From Myroides albus (GTDB lineage: Bacteria > Bacteroidota > Bacteroidia > Flavobacteriales > Flavobacteriaceae): a stretch of DNA of 37,955 nt. This document shows positions 16,341 through 25,340 of this stretch, in pieces. A program made the position numbers and the translations under genes. The notes under the pieces were generated by a model that ran no database searches, was not told the DNA's origin, and saw only the letters and a program-made list of their open reading frames with translations. Position 1 is the first letter of the stretch. Every line of letters starts with the position of its first letter. The stretch covers positions 1 to 37,955 of the forward strand of contig NZ_WMJX01000026.1 of assembly GCF_009711045.1 (NCBI RefSeq). The letters run 5' to 3'.

Positions 16341-17582
16341 TTACCACACTAATACGCTGTTCTCATTCTTCCAAACTAACAAACGGAAATCTTCATAAAT
16401 ATCGGCAGTACCTATAGTATGTGTATCTCTTACGGGTTTATTCAAAGTCAACTTGTGTAATATACCTGCATACGTACCAACATATAGTGTCTTATCATCC
16501 TCTGATAATACCATTCCACTAATGGTAGAACCTAAGAAGTGCTGCCATAGCTCTCTTCCGTCTTTATGTATTGCTCTGATATATCCATAAGCATCTCCTA
16601 AGATATAGTAGTCATTAAAAGCCACACCAGCATACACACGCATTCCCTCGTCTAAGTATGTGATATCTTCATGCTCTTCCCAGCCTGGGATATCAGCACC
16701 TACAAGTTTTACGGCAGCCACACCAATAGATATCCCATTATAAAAATGACAAGAGTTAACTAAAACTTGTGTATCATCTTTTGTAAACAAGCAGTAGTGT
16801 GGATAAGAGGACTGTGGTCCTACCACTCCTACTTTCTTCCCTTCATTGTCCAAAACAATGTGATCACTACACTGATCTCCTACTACAATATACTTGTTGT
16901 CGTGAGACAAAGTAGCGTGATCCATTGCTAATCCATTATTTTCTTCACCTTCTTCTAATATTGGAAACAACAGTTTCTCTTCTTTAGTATCTAATAAATA
17001 AATTCCCTCTGAAGAGATAAACAATACTTTCTGCCCATCATTAAAAGGAATAAGCCTTGTAATGCCTATATTCGCTAAAGTATCTAATGTAAACTCTGTT
17101 ATAATTTCTCCTTCCCATCCTTGACGAGTCACTATCTTATCTGCGTATGCTATCGCATAAACAAGATTGCGCATAGACTGTCCGATGCTTTTAATCTCTT
17201 TGTCTAATGCAACTACTTCAGTTCCTTTTGCTATATATGCTTGTCTTTCTTCATAAGAAGTCCCTTGCATAAAAGCAACGCTAAATTCTGCTATATAACA
17301 AATATCTCCTATATAACTCCCTTTATCATCAAGAATAGATACGATGGGAGCGTGTGCAGGAGGAAACTCTTGTCTAAAAGTATCTACTGTACTATTAGTA
17401 TTTGCCTCTCTTAATAACTCAATAACTGCTTCTGCAAGTTTACCTCTTGTATCCTCTGCTTCTTTACCATCCCAATTATCCCAACCATGTTCTGCACCAA
17501 AAGCAACCATCTCATTAATCTCCTTAGCATACTTCTCGCCTATCTTATACCATTTACTCTGTAGCTCTTCTCTTGTTTTCAT
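16341..17582 (-). CDS. Beta-propeller (WD40/PQQ-like) protein of unknown function
   Basis: 413 aa from the ATG at 17582. The frame stays open to a GTG at 17639, but that start would add 19 poorly conserved-looking residues, so I prefer the ATG. About 80 N-terminal residues are helical and charged. The remainder reads as repeated beta blades, for example the motifs DGRELWQHF and LSEDDKTLYVGTYAG near the C-terminus, which resemble WD40 or PQQ-type repeats. There is no signal peptide or membrane segment, so it is probably cytoplasmic. It follows the VOC gene by 58 bp and shares its terminator. I do not recognise a named family. Confidence 0.7.
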   Translation of the reverse strand: MKTREELQSKWYKIGEKYAKEINEMVAFGAEHGWDNWDGKEAEDTRGKLAEAVIELLREANTNSTVDTFRQEFPPAHAPIVSILDDKGSYIGDICYIAEFSVAFMQGTSYEERQAYIAKGTEVVALDKEIKSIGQSMRNLVYAIAYADKIVTRQGWEGEIITEFTLDTLANIGITRLIPFNDGQKVLFISSEGIYLLDTKEEKLLFPILEEGEENNGLAMDHATLSHDNKYIVVGDQCSDHIVLDNEGKKVGVVGPQSSYPHYCLFTKDDTQVLVNSCHFYNGISIGVAAVKLVGADIPGWEEHEDITYLDEGMRVYAGVAFNDYYILGDAYGYIRAIHKDGRELWQHFLGSTISGMVLSEDDKTLYVGTYAGILHKLTLNKPVRDTHTIGTADIYEDFRLLVWKNENSVLVW

Positions 17583-17640
17583 TTTTTCTATTTTTATCAC
17601 AGCACTAAAGTATTGACTTATGTCTTCTAATGCAATCACT

Positions 17641-18081
17641 TTATTCAGCTACTTTTCGTTCTCCTAAGTTCTCGATTAACCTCAATAAATAGCCATCTGG
17701 ATCTTGTACTAAGAACTGCTTCTGACCGAACTCTACATCTTCTGCTCTATACCAACGATCTTCTACATCTATAAACACATTATAATTTGCCTCCTGAAGT
17801 CGTTTTAGAATAGGTGCTATAGCATTTACTTCTATCTGAAAGTTTATTCCTCTACCAAATGGCTTTTCCATAATGCCTGTCTCCCATTCTCTATCAGCAG
17901 GATTATATTGTTCTAACATTACTTGTGCTTCTCCCATACCTAAATAGACAAAGTACTCTTCCTTGCGATCATACATTACTTCAAAACCTATGTAATCACA
18001 CCAAAACTGTAAGCTTTTAGCTAAATCAGATACTACAAATTCCGGCACTAAAGTTGCCCATTTTATATTGTCACTTCTCAT
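17641..18081 (-). CDS. VOC family protein (bleomycin-resistance/glyoxalase fold)
   Basis: 146 aa, the size of a single-chain VOC protein with two beta-alpha-beta-beta-beta modules. The start (VPEFVVSDLAKSLQFWCDYIGFEV, seen as VPEFVVSDL and YIGFEV) and end (DPDGYLLRLIE) match bleomycin-binding proteins of the BLMA type, which form dimers that trap the drug. Relatives also include glyoxalases and dioxygenases, and no metal triad is obvious, so sequestration is more likely than catalysis. Resistance in this organism is not shown. It is first in a two-gene operon with the propeller gene. Confidence 0.85.
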   Translation of the reverse strand: MRSDNIKWATLVPEFVVSDLAKSLQFWCDYIGFEVMYDRKEEYFVYLGMGEAQVMLEQYNPADREWETGIMEKPFGRGINFQIEVNAIAPILKRLQEANYNVFIDVEDRWYRAEDVEFGQKQFLVQDPDGYLLRLIENLGERKVAE

Positions 18082-18192
18082 AATGTTCTTTTAAATAAAA
18101 ATATAACATTCCTACTCCACTAATTCTCTTGTTTATTATAATGAGTAGACTATTGTCTCTTTATCAATACAACATGCTCTATTAACCCCATT

Positions 18193-19452
18193 CTACACTT
18201 GCTCGCCTTTCATCATTTTGTTCCAATACAAATAAGGTAAGATGTATTTCTTCAGAGCCCATAAGCGCCAATGTTCCTTAGAGCTATCCTTAATCAACAT
18301 TTGTTTTAGTTTCGGATCAGGGATAAATTCATTTTTATAATTAAACTCAGCCAATACCATCTTTCCATACCCTGTCACTAATGGGCAAGATGAATAACCT
18401 TCATAGTCGAAATTATCTGCTTCTTTACCCTTAATTAATTTGTACAGATTGTCAACTACAACGGGTACTTGCTTGCGCACAGCTGCCCCCGTTTTAGCAG
18501 TAGGCAAGCCCGCAACATCACCAAGGCCAAATACATTAGCAAAACTTTTATGTCGCATGCTGTGTAAGTCTACATCTAACCAACCATTATTATTGACTAA
18601 ATTGGAATTCTTTATAAATAGTGGAGCTGTCTGTGGTGGAGCCAAATGCAGAAAGTCAAACTCCATCTCTACTATACCGTCTTCTAATTGACGAATATGA
18701 TCTAAATCTGTAGTTACAAAACAGTGGTTATCTTGAGTATTTGTCAATTTAAAGTAAGCCTTTCTTTGATCTGCATCAATGCGAATTGGGTTGTGAAATG
18801 GCATAAAATCAATATCATGACGATGGATAACTTCCATTAGAGTTTCGGCAATAATCTTGACTCCAAAAATCACACTTCCCGGCATTGGAAAATAGACTTT
18901 AGTCTTTTTATCTATTCCTTTTTGTTTAAAATACTCGCAAGCCAAATACATTATCTTTTGTGGTGCACCACCACATTTAATAGGAGTATTGGGTTGGGTA
19001 AATATAGCTGTACCTCCCTTGAACTCTTGCAGAAGTTTCCAAGTATATTCAGGATCGATATAATTACTACATACCACCCCCTTATTCACAGCGTCTTCCA
19101 ACCCTTCAATCAAAGATAAATCATTCACCAACCCAGGGCAGATCACCAAATAATCATAGGTAAATTCACCATAAGCCGCAGTCAAAAGGCTGTTTTGAGC
19201 AGCATTCACTGTGATTACTTCATCTTTAATCCAATCGACTCCACGAGGAATCAAGTCTTTTGTATAACGTATTGTTTTCTGCTTATCATATACACCTGCA
19301 CCTACTAATGTAAAAGCAGGTTGGTAATAGTGTTTTTCAGAAGGATCTATTATTGCAATTTCTAATGAACTGTCTTTTTTTTTCAACTGAGCAGCAGTCA
19401 TTATACCTGCTGTCCCCGCTCCAATAATGAGAATTTGATAATGAGTTTCCAT
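18193..19452 (-). CDS. sqr: Sulfide:quinone oxidoreductase
   Basis: 419-aa FAD flavoprotein that oxidises sulfide and passes electrons to the quinone pool at the membrane. The FAD motif GAGTAG is at 11-16, and GLGDVAGLPTAKTG near 309-322 is the second FAD site. Three cysteines lie where SQR redox cysteines are expected: Cys128 (GVVCSN), Cys160 (PIKCGGAPQK) and Cys356 (YSSCPLV). By my count these fall on the numbers quoted for Acidithiobacillus ferrooxidans SQR. The hydrophobic/basic C-terminus could serve membrane attachment. It is a single-gene unit whose upstream region contains a strong palindrome (19504-19525), suggesting regulation. Confidence 0.9.
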   Translation of the reverse strand: METHYQILIIGAGTAGIMTAAQLKKKDSSLEIAIIDPSEKHYYQPAFTLVGAGVYDKQKTIRYTKDLIPRGVDWIKDEVITVNAAQNSLLTAAYGEFTYDYLVICPGLVNDLSLIEGLEDAVNKGVVCSNYIDPEYTWKLLQEFKGGTAIFTQPNTPIKCGGAPQKIMYLACEYFKQKGIDKKTKVYFPMPGSVIFGVKIIAETLMEVIHRHDIDFMPFHNPIRIDADQRKAYFKLTNTQDNHCFVTTDLDHIRQLEDGIVEMEFDFLHLAPPQTAPLFIKNSNLVNNNGWLDVDLHSMRHKSFANVFGLGDVAGLPTAKTGAAVRKQVPVVVDNLYKLIKGKEADNFDYEGYSSCPLVTGYGKMVLAEFNYKNEFIPDPKLKQMLIKDSSKEHWRLWALKKYILPYLYWNKMMKGEQV

Positions 19453-19477
19453 ATTTGTTGTCGTTTTGCTTTATACA

Positions 19478-19485
19478 CTAAAATA
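19478..19485 (-). promoter_or_regulatory. Possible -7 element of sqr
   Basis: Minus strand TATTTTAG, one base off TAnnTTTG, 26 bp before the start codon. If used, the palindrome upstream is centred about 43 bp before the transcript start. Confidence 0.35.
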
Positions 19486-19503
19486 TCAATCCTTGACCGT
19501 ATA

Positions 19504-19525
19504 TATTGTAACAAATGTTACAATA
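19504..19525. promoter_or_regulatory. CRP/FNR-type operator upstream of sqr
   Basis: TATTGTAAC-AAAT-GTTACAATA is a perfect 9+9 bp palindrome with a 4-bp spacer, the architecture of CRP/FNR-family sites. It lies between sqr and the folD terminator; only sqr starts from this side. Which regulator binds is unknown. Confidence 0.65.
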
Positions 19526-19547
19526 CTATGAGTGTCATACAAAATAT

Positions 19548-19576
19548 AAAAAAAGGCATACGAAATCGTATGCCTT
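19548..19576 (-). terminator. Intrinsic terminator of folD
   Basis: Perfect 10-bp stem AAGGCATACG/CGTATGCCTT (19553-19562 with 19567-19576), AAAT loop, seven T on the minus strand. Confidence 0.92.
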
Positions 19577-19614
19577 ATATCTATTCGTATTTATATAACG
19601 AATTTATCTTCTTC

Positions 19615-20502
19615 TTATTCTCCTTTTTTAGCTCTTCTTGATCTCGCTAATAAAGTATTCTTTAATAACATTGCTATTGTCATTGGTCCTACACCACCTG
19701 GTACTGGAGTGATAAACGCAGCTTTCTTGCTTACCTCATCGAAGTCCACATCACCTGCGATCACATAACCTCGAGGATTAGTAGCATCTGGTACACGAGT
19801 AATACCTACATCTACGACAGTCACACCATCCTTCACCATATCCCCTTTTAAGAAATAAGGCACTCCCAATGCTGAAATGATAATATCTGCTTCTCTTGTA
19901 ATCTCCTCTATATTCTTTGTACGGCTATGTGTCAGTGTTACTGTAGCATCTCCAGGATAACCTTTGCGACTTAACAAGATACTCATAGGACGACCTACAA
20001 TGTGAGAACGCCCGATAACTACCACATTTTTACCTGCAGTTTCAACTTTATAACGCTCTAATAATTCCATGATTCCGTAAGGAGTAGCTGGTAAGAATGT
20101 CTCCATCTCTAACGCCATACGACCGAAGTTCGTCGGGTGAAACCCATCTACATCTTTATCTGCATCGATAGCTAATAAGATCTTTTGCTCATCAATGTGT
20201 TTGGGCAATGGCAATTGAACGATATACCCATCTATAGCAGGATCTGCATTCAATTCTTTGACTTTAGCTAAAAGCTCTTCTTCTGTCGTTTCTTCTGGCA
20301 AAGAAACTAATGTAGATTCAAAACCTACTTTCTCACAAGACTTAACTTTACTTCCTACGTAAGTTAAACTTGCTCCATTAGTTCCCACAATAACTGCTGC
20401 TAAATGTGGTACTTTTTCACCACGAGATTTCATCTGTTGTACTTCAACAGCAATCTCATTCTTGATATCTTCCGATACCTTTTTTCCGTCTAGTAGTTGC
20501 AT
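19615..20502 (-). CDS. folD: Methylenetetrahydrofolate dehydrogenase / methenyltetrahydrofolate cyclohydrolase
   Basis: Bifunctional cytoplasmic enzyme of one-carbon metabolism that converts 5,10-methylene-THF to 10-formyl-THF with NADP. The active-site pair Tyr48-xxx-Lys52 (YVGSK) is in place. QLPLP near 97-101, DKDVDGFHP near 114-122, the cofactor motif GRSHIVGRP and the signature [10 protein letters not shown] are all intact. 295 aa is the usual length. It lies downstream of ffh with about 80 bp between, and has its own terminator. Confidence 0.96.
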   Translation of the reverse strand: MQLLDGKKVSEDIKNEIAVEVQQMKSRGEKVPHLAAVIVGTNGASLTYVGSKVKSCEKVGFESTLVSLPEETTEEELLAKVKELNADPAIDGYIVQLPLPKHIDEQKILLAIDADKDVDGFHPTNFGRMALEMETFLPATPYGIMELLERYKVETAGKNVVVIGRSHIVGRPMSILLSRKGYPGDATVTLTHSRTKNIEEITREADIIISALGVPYFLKGDMVKDGVTVVDVGITRVPDATNPRGYVIAGDVDFDEVSKKAAFITPVPGGVGPMTIAMLLKNTLLARSRRAKKGE

Positions 20503-20540
20503 TAAAAATAGTAATAAGTGTGTTGTTGTGTATAAATAAA

Positions 20541-20575
20541 GAAGGTTTAAACCTCATAACGAACCTTAAACCTTC
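20541..20575 (-). terminator. Probable terminator of ffh
   Basis: A 10-bp stem GAAGGTTTAA/TTAAACCTTC with a 15-nt loop. The following T tract (TTTATTTAT on the minus strand) is interrupted, so folD may also be reached by read-through. Confidence 0.55.
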
Positions 20576-20583
20576 TTCTAATG

Positions 20584-21924
20584 TTATCTTTGCATACCTT
20601 TCATCTGTCCCATCATGCGCATCAAATTCTTTCCTTTTGCTCCTTGCATCATCTTCATCATTTTGCTCATTTGGTCAAACTGTTTCAGCAGTTGATTCAC
20701 TTGTTGTATATCCGTACCGGATCCCTTAGCAATACGCGCTTTTCTCTTTGCATCTAAAATAGAAGGAGTAGAACGCTCTTTTGGTGTCATTGAGTGAATA
20801 ATCGCTTCGATGTGTTTAAAAGCATCATCTTCAATTTCCACATCTTTCAGTGCTTTCCCCATTCCTGGTAACATCCCTACTAAGTCTTTCATGCTACCCA
20901 TATTCTTCACTTGTTGAATCTGAGATAAGAAATCATCAAAACCAAACTCGTTTTTCGCAATTTTCTTCTGGATTTTACGCGCTTCTTCTTCATCATACTG
21001 AGCTTGTGCACGCTCAACTAAAGAGATAACGTCTCCCATCCCTAAGATACGATCAGCCATACGCTCTGGGTAGAAGATGTCAATTGCATCCATTTTCTCA
21101 CCAGTACCGATGAACTTAATAGGTTTATTTACAACAGATTTAATTGATATTGCAGCCCCTCCACGAGTATCCCCGTCTAATTTAGTAAGAACTACTCCGT
21201 CAAAATTCAATCTATCGTTGAAAGCTTTTGCAGTGTTTACAGCATCCTGTCCTGTCATAGAATCCACAACGAATAAAGTTTCGTGTGGCGTAATAGCCTT
21301 GTGAATATTAGCTATTTCATTCATCATCTCCTCGTCTACAGCCAAACGTCCAGCCGTATCGACAATCACAACGTTAAACCCGTTTGACTTAGCATGTTTA
21401 ATTGCGTTCTCAGCAATCTGAACAGGATTGTTATTTCCTTCTTCTGAATAAACCTCAATACCCAATTGCTCACCAACTACGTGCAACTGATTAATAGCTG
21501 CAGGACGGTATACGTCACACGCTACTAATAAAGGTTTTTTATTCTTTTTCGTTTTTAAGAAGTTAGCCAATTTACCAGAAAAAGTCGTTTTACCAGACCC
21601 TTGTAAACCAGACATCAAAATAACAGAAGGAGTACCTGATAAGTTGACACCAGCAGCCTCACCACCCATTAATTGAGTTAGTTCGTCTTTAACCACCTTA
21701 ACCATTAATTGACCTGGTTGTAATGTAGTTAATACATCTTGTCCTAAGGCTTTTTCTTTTACTTTATTGGTAAAATCTTTGGCAATCTTAAAGTTAACGT
21801 CGGCATCTAATAGGGCTCTACGAACCTCTTTTAGAGTATCTGCAACGTTCACTTCTGTAATCTTGCCATGTCCTTTAAGGATATGAAAGGCTTTATCTAA
21901 TTTATCACTTAAATTATCAAACAT
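20584..21924 (-). CDS. ffh: Signal recognition particle protein
   Basis: GTPase subunit of SRP that, with 4.5S RNA, brings nascent membrane proteins to the translocon. 446 aa with N, G and M domains in order. G1 is GLQGSGKTT at 106-114, the DTAGR motif is near 190, and TKLDGDTRGGA is near 247. The C-terminal M domain is very methionine-rich (MSKMMKMMQG, LMRMMGQMKGM), as expected for signal-peptide and RNA binding. It has a textbook promoter (21954-21984) with a leader of about 23 nt. Confidence 0.97.
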   Translation of the reverse strand: MFDNLSDKLDKAFHILKGHGKITEVNVADTLKEVRRALLDADVNFKIAKDFTNKVKEKALGQDVLTTLQPGQLMVKVVKDELTQLMGGEAAGVNLSGTPSVILMSGLQGSGKTTFSGKLANFLKTKKNKKPLLVACDVYRPAAINQLHVVGEQLGIEVYSEEGNNNPVQIAENAIKHAKSNGFNVVIVDTAGRLAVDEEMMNEIANIHKAITPHETLFVVDSMTGQDAVNTAKAFNDRLNFDGVVLTKLDGDTRGGAAISIKSVVNKPIKFIGTGEKMDAIDIFYPERMADRILGMGDVISLVERAQAQYDEEEARKIQKKIAKNEFGFDDFLSQIQQVKNMGSMKDLVGMLPGMGKALKDVEIEDDAFKHIEAIIHSMTPKERSTPSILDAKRKARIAKGSGTDIQQVNQLLKQFDQMSKMMKMMQGAKGKNLMRMMGQMKGMQR

Positions 21925-21953
21925 ATCGGTATTATTTTAATACTTTGAGGTGC

Positions 21954-21984
21954 CAAAGATAGTATTTAACTTGTTAAGTCACAA
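21954..21984 (-). promoter_or_regulatory. ffh promoter
   Basis: Minus strand: TTTTTG at -33 (CAA at 21982-21984) and TATCTTTG at -7 (21954-21961), 20 bp apart. This is one of the best matches to the Bacteroidota consensus in the window. Confidence 0.7.
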
Positions 21985-22127
21985 AAAGCAAAAGCAGTAA
22001 AACTTATTTTTTTTAAATATTCTATCTAATTAATGCAATTCTCCTTACTGATGCAGTACTATTTAATGCGGAAACTACTTTGTGTTGTTTATTACTGTAC
22101 ATTAGTTCTGTACATAAAATCAAAAAC

Positions 22128-23219
22128 ATGAAACAATTCACAATATACATTGCCACACTAACTTTGGGGTTGATTAATACAGTATACAGTCAAGATCTAC
22201 ACCACAAAATTGATAGTATCCGCAACTTGCACAATGTTCCTGAAGTCGCCTACGCTATCGTGACAAAAGACGAGATCTTAACTGTAGATATTACAGGATT
22301 TCACAAGTTTGCAGAGCAAACAACTGCTACAGCGGCAAATATCAAAGATTACTTCCACCTGGGATCAAATTCTAAAGCCATAACGGGTTTTATTGCTGCA
22401 AACTTGGTAGAGCAAGGTAAGCTGTCTTGGCAAACGACCTTCTTTGATCTTTTCCCTGAGTTGAAAGACTCATCAAATACAGCTTATCACAAGGCCACGC
22501 TACAGGATTACTTATCACATAGATCCAAAGTTCACGCTTTTACAAGTGGAACAGAGCGCCTGACTTTGCCAATCTTTAAGGGCAATAAACAAGAACAAAG
22601 ACAAGCATTTGCCAAACACGTATTGACCATGGATCCCATAGAAACTCAAGATGGATATACCTATTCAAATGCTGGTTATAGTATTGCTGCAACTATGTTA
22701 GAGAAAGTAAGCCAAAAATCTTGGGAAGAATTAGCTAAAGAAATTCTAACAAAAAAACTGGGGATTTCATTTGTAATTGGTTGGCCTAATCGCAATTTGG
22801 AGAACCAACCTTGGGGACACGCTATGCAATACGATGTATTAGAATCCGTACCTCCCACTTATAACTATGCACTCACACTGATCGAACCAGCAGGTGACCT
22901 CAGTATGAATATAGAAAACTATATCAAATACATTCAACTCAATTTGCAAGGGCTTTCAGGTCAAAGCAATGTATTATCTGCTAAAACATACGATTACATA
23001 TTCAATTATAAGGAACGATATGCCATCGGATGGAATACACTCAAGAACGATACAATAAGCGTCTATGATCATGCTGGTTCTGATGGTACATTCTTTACCT
23101 ATACTCAAATAGACGGTATCACCAATACAGCCTATATCATCATGGCAAACAGCGGTACTGCCAACGCTCAACAGGCTGTAATGAAAATAGTGCAAGCAAT
23201 GAAGGAGGCTAATAAATAG
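22128..23219 (+). CDS. Secreted serine hydrolase (class C beta-lactamase fold)
   Basis: 363 aa from the ATG at 22128. The frame extends to a TTG at 22080, but only the later start begins with a signal peptide (about 1-21, ending VYSQ). The three active-site motifs of the AmpC/PBP4B/esterase superfamily are present: Ser80-x-x-Lys83 (SNSK), Tyr179-Ser-Asn181 and a late HAGSDG in place of KTG. The HxG variant is more typical of D-aminopeptidase or esterase-like members than of true beta-lactamases, so antibiotic resistance should not be assumed. Periplasmic or surface location expected. Monocistronic. Confidence 0.88.
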   Translation: MKQFTIYIATLTLGLINTVYSQDLHHKIDSIRNLHNVPEVAYAIVTKDEILTVDITGFHKFAEQTTATAANIKDYFHLGSNSKAITGFIAANLVEQGKLSWQTTFFDLFPELKDSSNTAYHKATLQDYLSHRSKVHAFTSGTERLTLPIFKGNKQEQRQAFAKHVLTMDPIETQDGYTYSNAGYSIAATMLEKVSQKSWEELAKEILTKKLGISFVIGWPNRNLENQPWGHAMQYDVLESVPPTYNYALTLIEPAGDLSMNIENYIKYIQLNLQGLSGQSNVLSAKTYDYIFNYKERYAIGWNTLKNDTISVYDHAGSDGTFFTYTQIDGITNTAYIIMANSGTANAQQAVMKIVQAMKEANK

Positions 23220-23241
23220 GTATCCCTAAGCGCTAAAGATT

Positions 23242-23288
23242 ACTCCTAAAAGAATATTTCACACTACAAATAAACATCTTTTAGGAGT
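23242..23288 (+). terminator. Probable terminator of the serine hydrolase gene
   Basis: Perfect 12-bp stem ACTCCTAAAAGA/TCTTTTAGGAGT with a long 23-nt loop, then TGTCTTTT. Confidence 0.6.
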
Positions 23289-23589
23289 TGTCTTTTAGTT
23301 CCACATCACTCCAAAACACCTATCTCCATTTTTATCACGCAAGTGTCTCAGATTTAGTTGATACATGCCCTATTGTATTAATAAGAGATACTTATTATTA
23401 TGCTCCTTCGTTATTTTCCATTACAACACTTTTAGAATACTCTTTTGCTAAAGTGACAAAATCAACATATTTTAAAAACCGAACTACAACTTTTGGAACA
23501 AGATCTAAAGTGCTCAATTACCCCCACATAAAATCAACTAACACAAAACATTACTTCCCACCTATATTTACTCTCATTAATTTTATCCT
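23289..23589. other. Gene-free stretch
   Basis: About 300 bases between a terminator and the promoter of the pseudouridine synthase gene. An open frame crosses it, but it starts without an ATG, has no domain-like features and reads as random AT-rich sequence, so I do not call a gene. Confidence 0.55.
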
Positions 23590-23597
23590 TAATTTTG
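23590..23597 (+). promoter_or_regulatory. -7 promoter element of the RluA-like gene
   Basis: TAATTTTG matches TAnnTTTG, 19 bp before the start codon. No clear -33 TTG. Confidence 0.45.
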
Positions 23598-23616
23598 CAG
23601 TCAAATAAACAATAAT

Positions 23617-25299
23617 ATGTCTCCATTAGACTCTGCATTTAGAAGATTTCAATCCGATATAAAAAACATAGAATTACCCAAAAAATTCACTTATCCCTTT
23701 TACTATGAACCTCATCCTATTGCAATCCAAGCAGCTGAGGAATTGCAAAGAGAGTTGCATTCACATAATTTAATTAGCCCATTATTTGATAAAGCTAACT
23801 CGCAGTGTTTACCAACTGGTAAGATGTTTGGAGTTCTAATTGTAAAAAATCAATTAGGCGAGCTTGGTTACTTGGCTGGTTTTTCTGGTAAGTTAGGAAC
23901 CCATACTGCTATAGATTGTTTTGTACCCCCTGTTTTTGACCTGTGGAATAAGGATGGTTTTTTTGTAAAAGAAGAAACTACCTTAAACAAAATAAACAAA
24001 CAGATTGATGTTCTTGAACAGGATCGAGTTTACCAAGATGCAAAAGCGTTACTTTTATCACAAGTTGCTGAAGAAAAACAAGCTATTACAGCCAAAAAAG
24101 AAAACCTCAAATCCTTAAAAACACAGCGTAAAAAGATACGAGATCAACAAAGTGCAATTTTATCGGAAAGCGACTTTCAGTTGCTAAATGAAGATTTAAT
24201 CAAACAAAGTCTAAGGGACAAACACGAATTAAAAGTACTAATGCTCTATTGGCAAGAGCAAATTGATCAGACCAAAGATATTATTCAAAATTTTGAACAG
24301 ACTATTAATGCCTTAAAAGAAGAACGCAAACAAAAGTCAAATGCCCTTCAAACAAAGTTATTTCACCAATATCGATTTTTGAATAACAACGGACAAGAAC
24401 AGGATTTACTGGATATATTCAAACAGACAGCTCTACAACAACCACCCGCTGCAGCTGGTGATTGTGCTGCGCCAAAACTTCTGCAGTATGCTTATCTAAA
24501 AGGGTATACTCCTATCTGTATGGCGGAGTTTTGGTGGGGAGATTCACCCAAGTCAGAGATACGCAAACACCAACACTTTTACCCTGCGTGTCGAGGCAAG
24601 TGCGAACCTATCTTAGGTCATATGTTACAAGGGTTAGAAGTTGATGATAACCCGCTTTTAATCAATCAATCTTTAAGCGAACCCATAGAAGTAGTATTCG
24701 AAGATGACTACTTTGCAATCGTCAATAAACCTAATGAATTTCTATCTGTTCCAGGCATTTATATCCAAGACTCTGTCTATGAACGCATGAAATTGAGATA
24801 TCCCAATGCTACAGGACCACTAATCGTACATCGATTAGATATGGCTACATCGGGAATATTAATCATTGCAAAAGACAAGGATTCTCACAAAGCACTTCAA
24901 AGTCAATTCATCAAAAAAACGGTAGAAAAACGCTATGTAGCGCTACTCGATGGTACAATAGAAGGAGATCAAGGAATCATTGACTTACCTTTGAGAGTCG
25001 ATTTAGACGATAGACCCAGACAAATGGTTTGCTATGAATACGGCAAAACTGCAAAGACAAAATGGGAAGTAATCGAACGAAAAGAAGGCAAAACCAAAGT
25101 GTACTTTTACCCTATTACAGGTCGTACACATCAGTTGAGAGTTCACGCCTCACACCCAGAAGGACTAAATACGCCAATTGTAGGAGATGACCTGTATGGT
25201 ACCAAAGCAAATCGCCTGTATTTACATGCTGAAAGCATCACTTTCAGACATCCAAAGACTTATGAAGTGATTAGCTTTCAAGTAAAAGAAAAGTTCTAA
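23617..25299 (+). CDS. Long RluA-family pseudouridine synthase with N-terminal extension
   Basis: 560 aa, about twice the length of a bare RluA catalytic domain. The C-terminal part (about 355-560) is the synthase: VHRLDMATSG with catalytic Asp408, then GRTHQLRVHASHPEG. Residues 1-115 form a separate domain (GVLIVK, LGYLAGFSGKLG), about 120-245 is a coiled coil, and 278-340 is a conserved block with PPAAAGDCAAPKLLQ and a Cys/His cluster (Cys283, Cys301, His318, His320, Cys325, Cys329). Long relatives of this type exist in Bacteroidota and gamma-proteobacteria. The rRNA or tRNA site it modifies cannot be told from sequence. DUF445 follows 41 bp downstream. Confidence 0.88.
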   Translation: MSPLDSAFRRFQSDIKNIELPKKFTYPFYYEPHPIAIQAAEELQRELHSHNLISPLFDKANSQCLPTGKMFGVLIVKNQLGELGYLAGFSGKLGTHTAIDCFVPPVFDLWNKDGFFVKEETTLNKINKQIDVLEQDRVYQDAKALLLSQVAEEKQAITAKKENLKSLKTQRKKIRDQQSAILSESDFQLLNEDLIKQSLRDKHELKVLMLYWQEQIDQTKDIIQNFEQTINALKEERKQKSNALQTKLFHQYRFLNNNGQEQDLLDIFKQTALQQPPAAAGDCAAPKLLQYAYLKGYTPICMAEFWWGDSPKSEIRKHQHFYPACRGKCEPILGHMLQGLEVDDNPLLINQSLSEPIEVVFEDDYFAIVNKPNEFLSVPGIYIQDSVYERMKLRYPNATGPLIVHRLDMATSGILIIAKDKDSHKALQSQFIKKTVEKRYVALLDGTIEGDQGIIDLPLRVDLDDRPRQMVCYEYGKTAKTKWEVIERKEGKTKVYFYPITGRTHQLRVHASHPEGLNTPIVGDDLYGTKANRLYLHAESITFRHPKTYEVISFQVKEKF

Positions 25300-25340
25300 A
25301 CGAGAAGTTTTTGTTAACTTTACTAATCAAATAATATACT

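Noticed and set aside
22128..23219. Calling the serine hydrolase a beta-lactamase resistance gene
   Set aside because: The third motif is HxG and the fold is shared by esterases and peptidases, so sequence alone does not support resistance.
23288..23608. Open frame of 106 codons before the RluA-like gene
   Set aside because: It starts without ATG, overlaps a terminator and a promoter element, and has a composition like noncoding AT-rich DNA.
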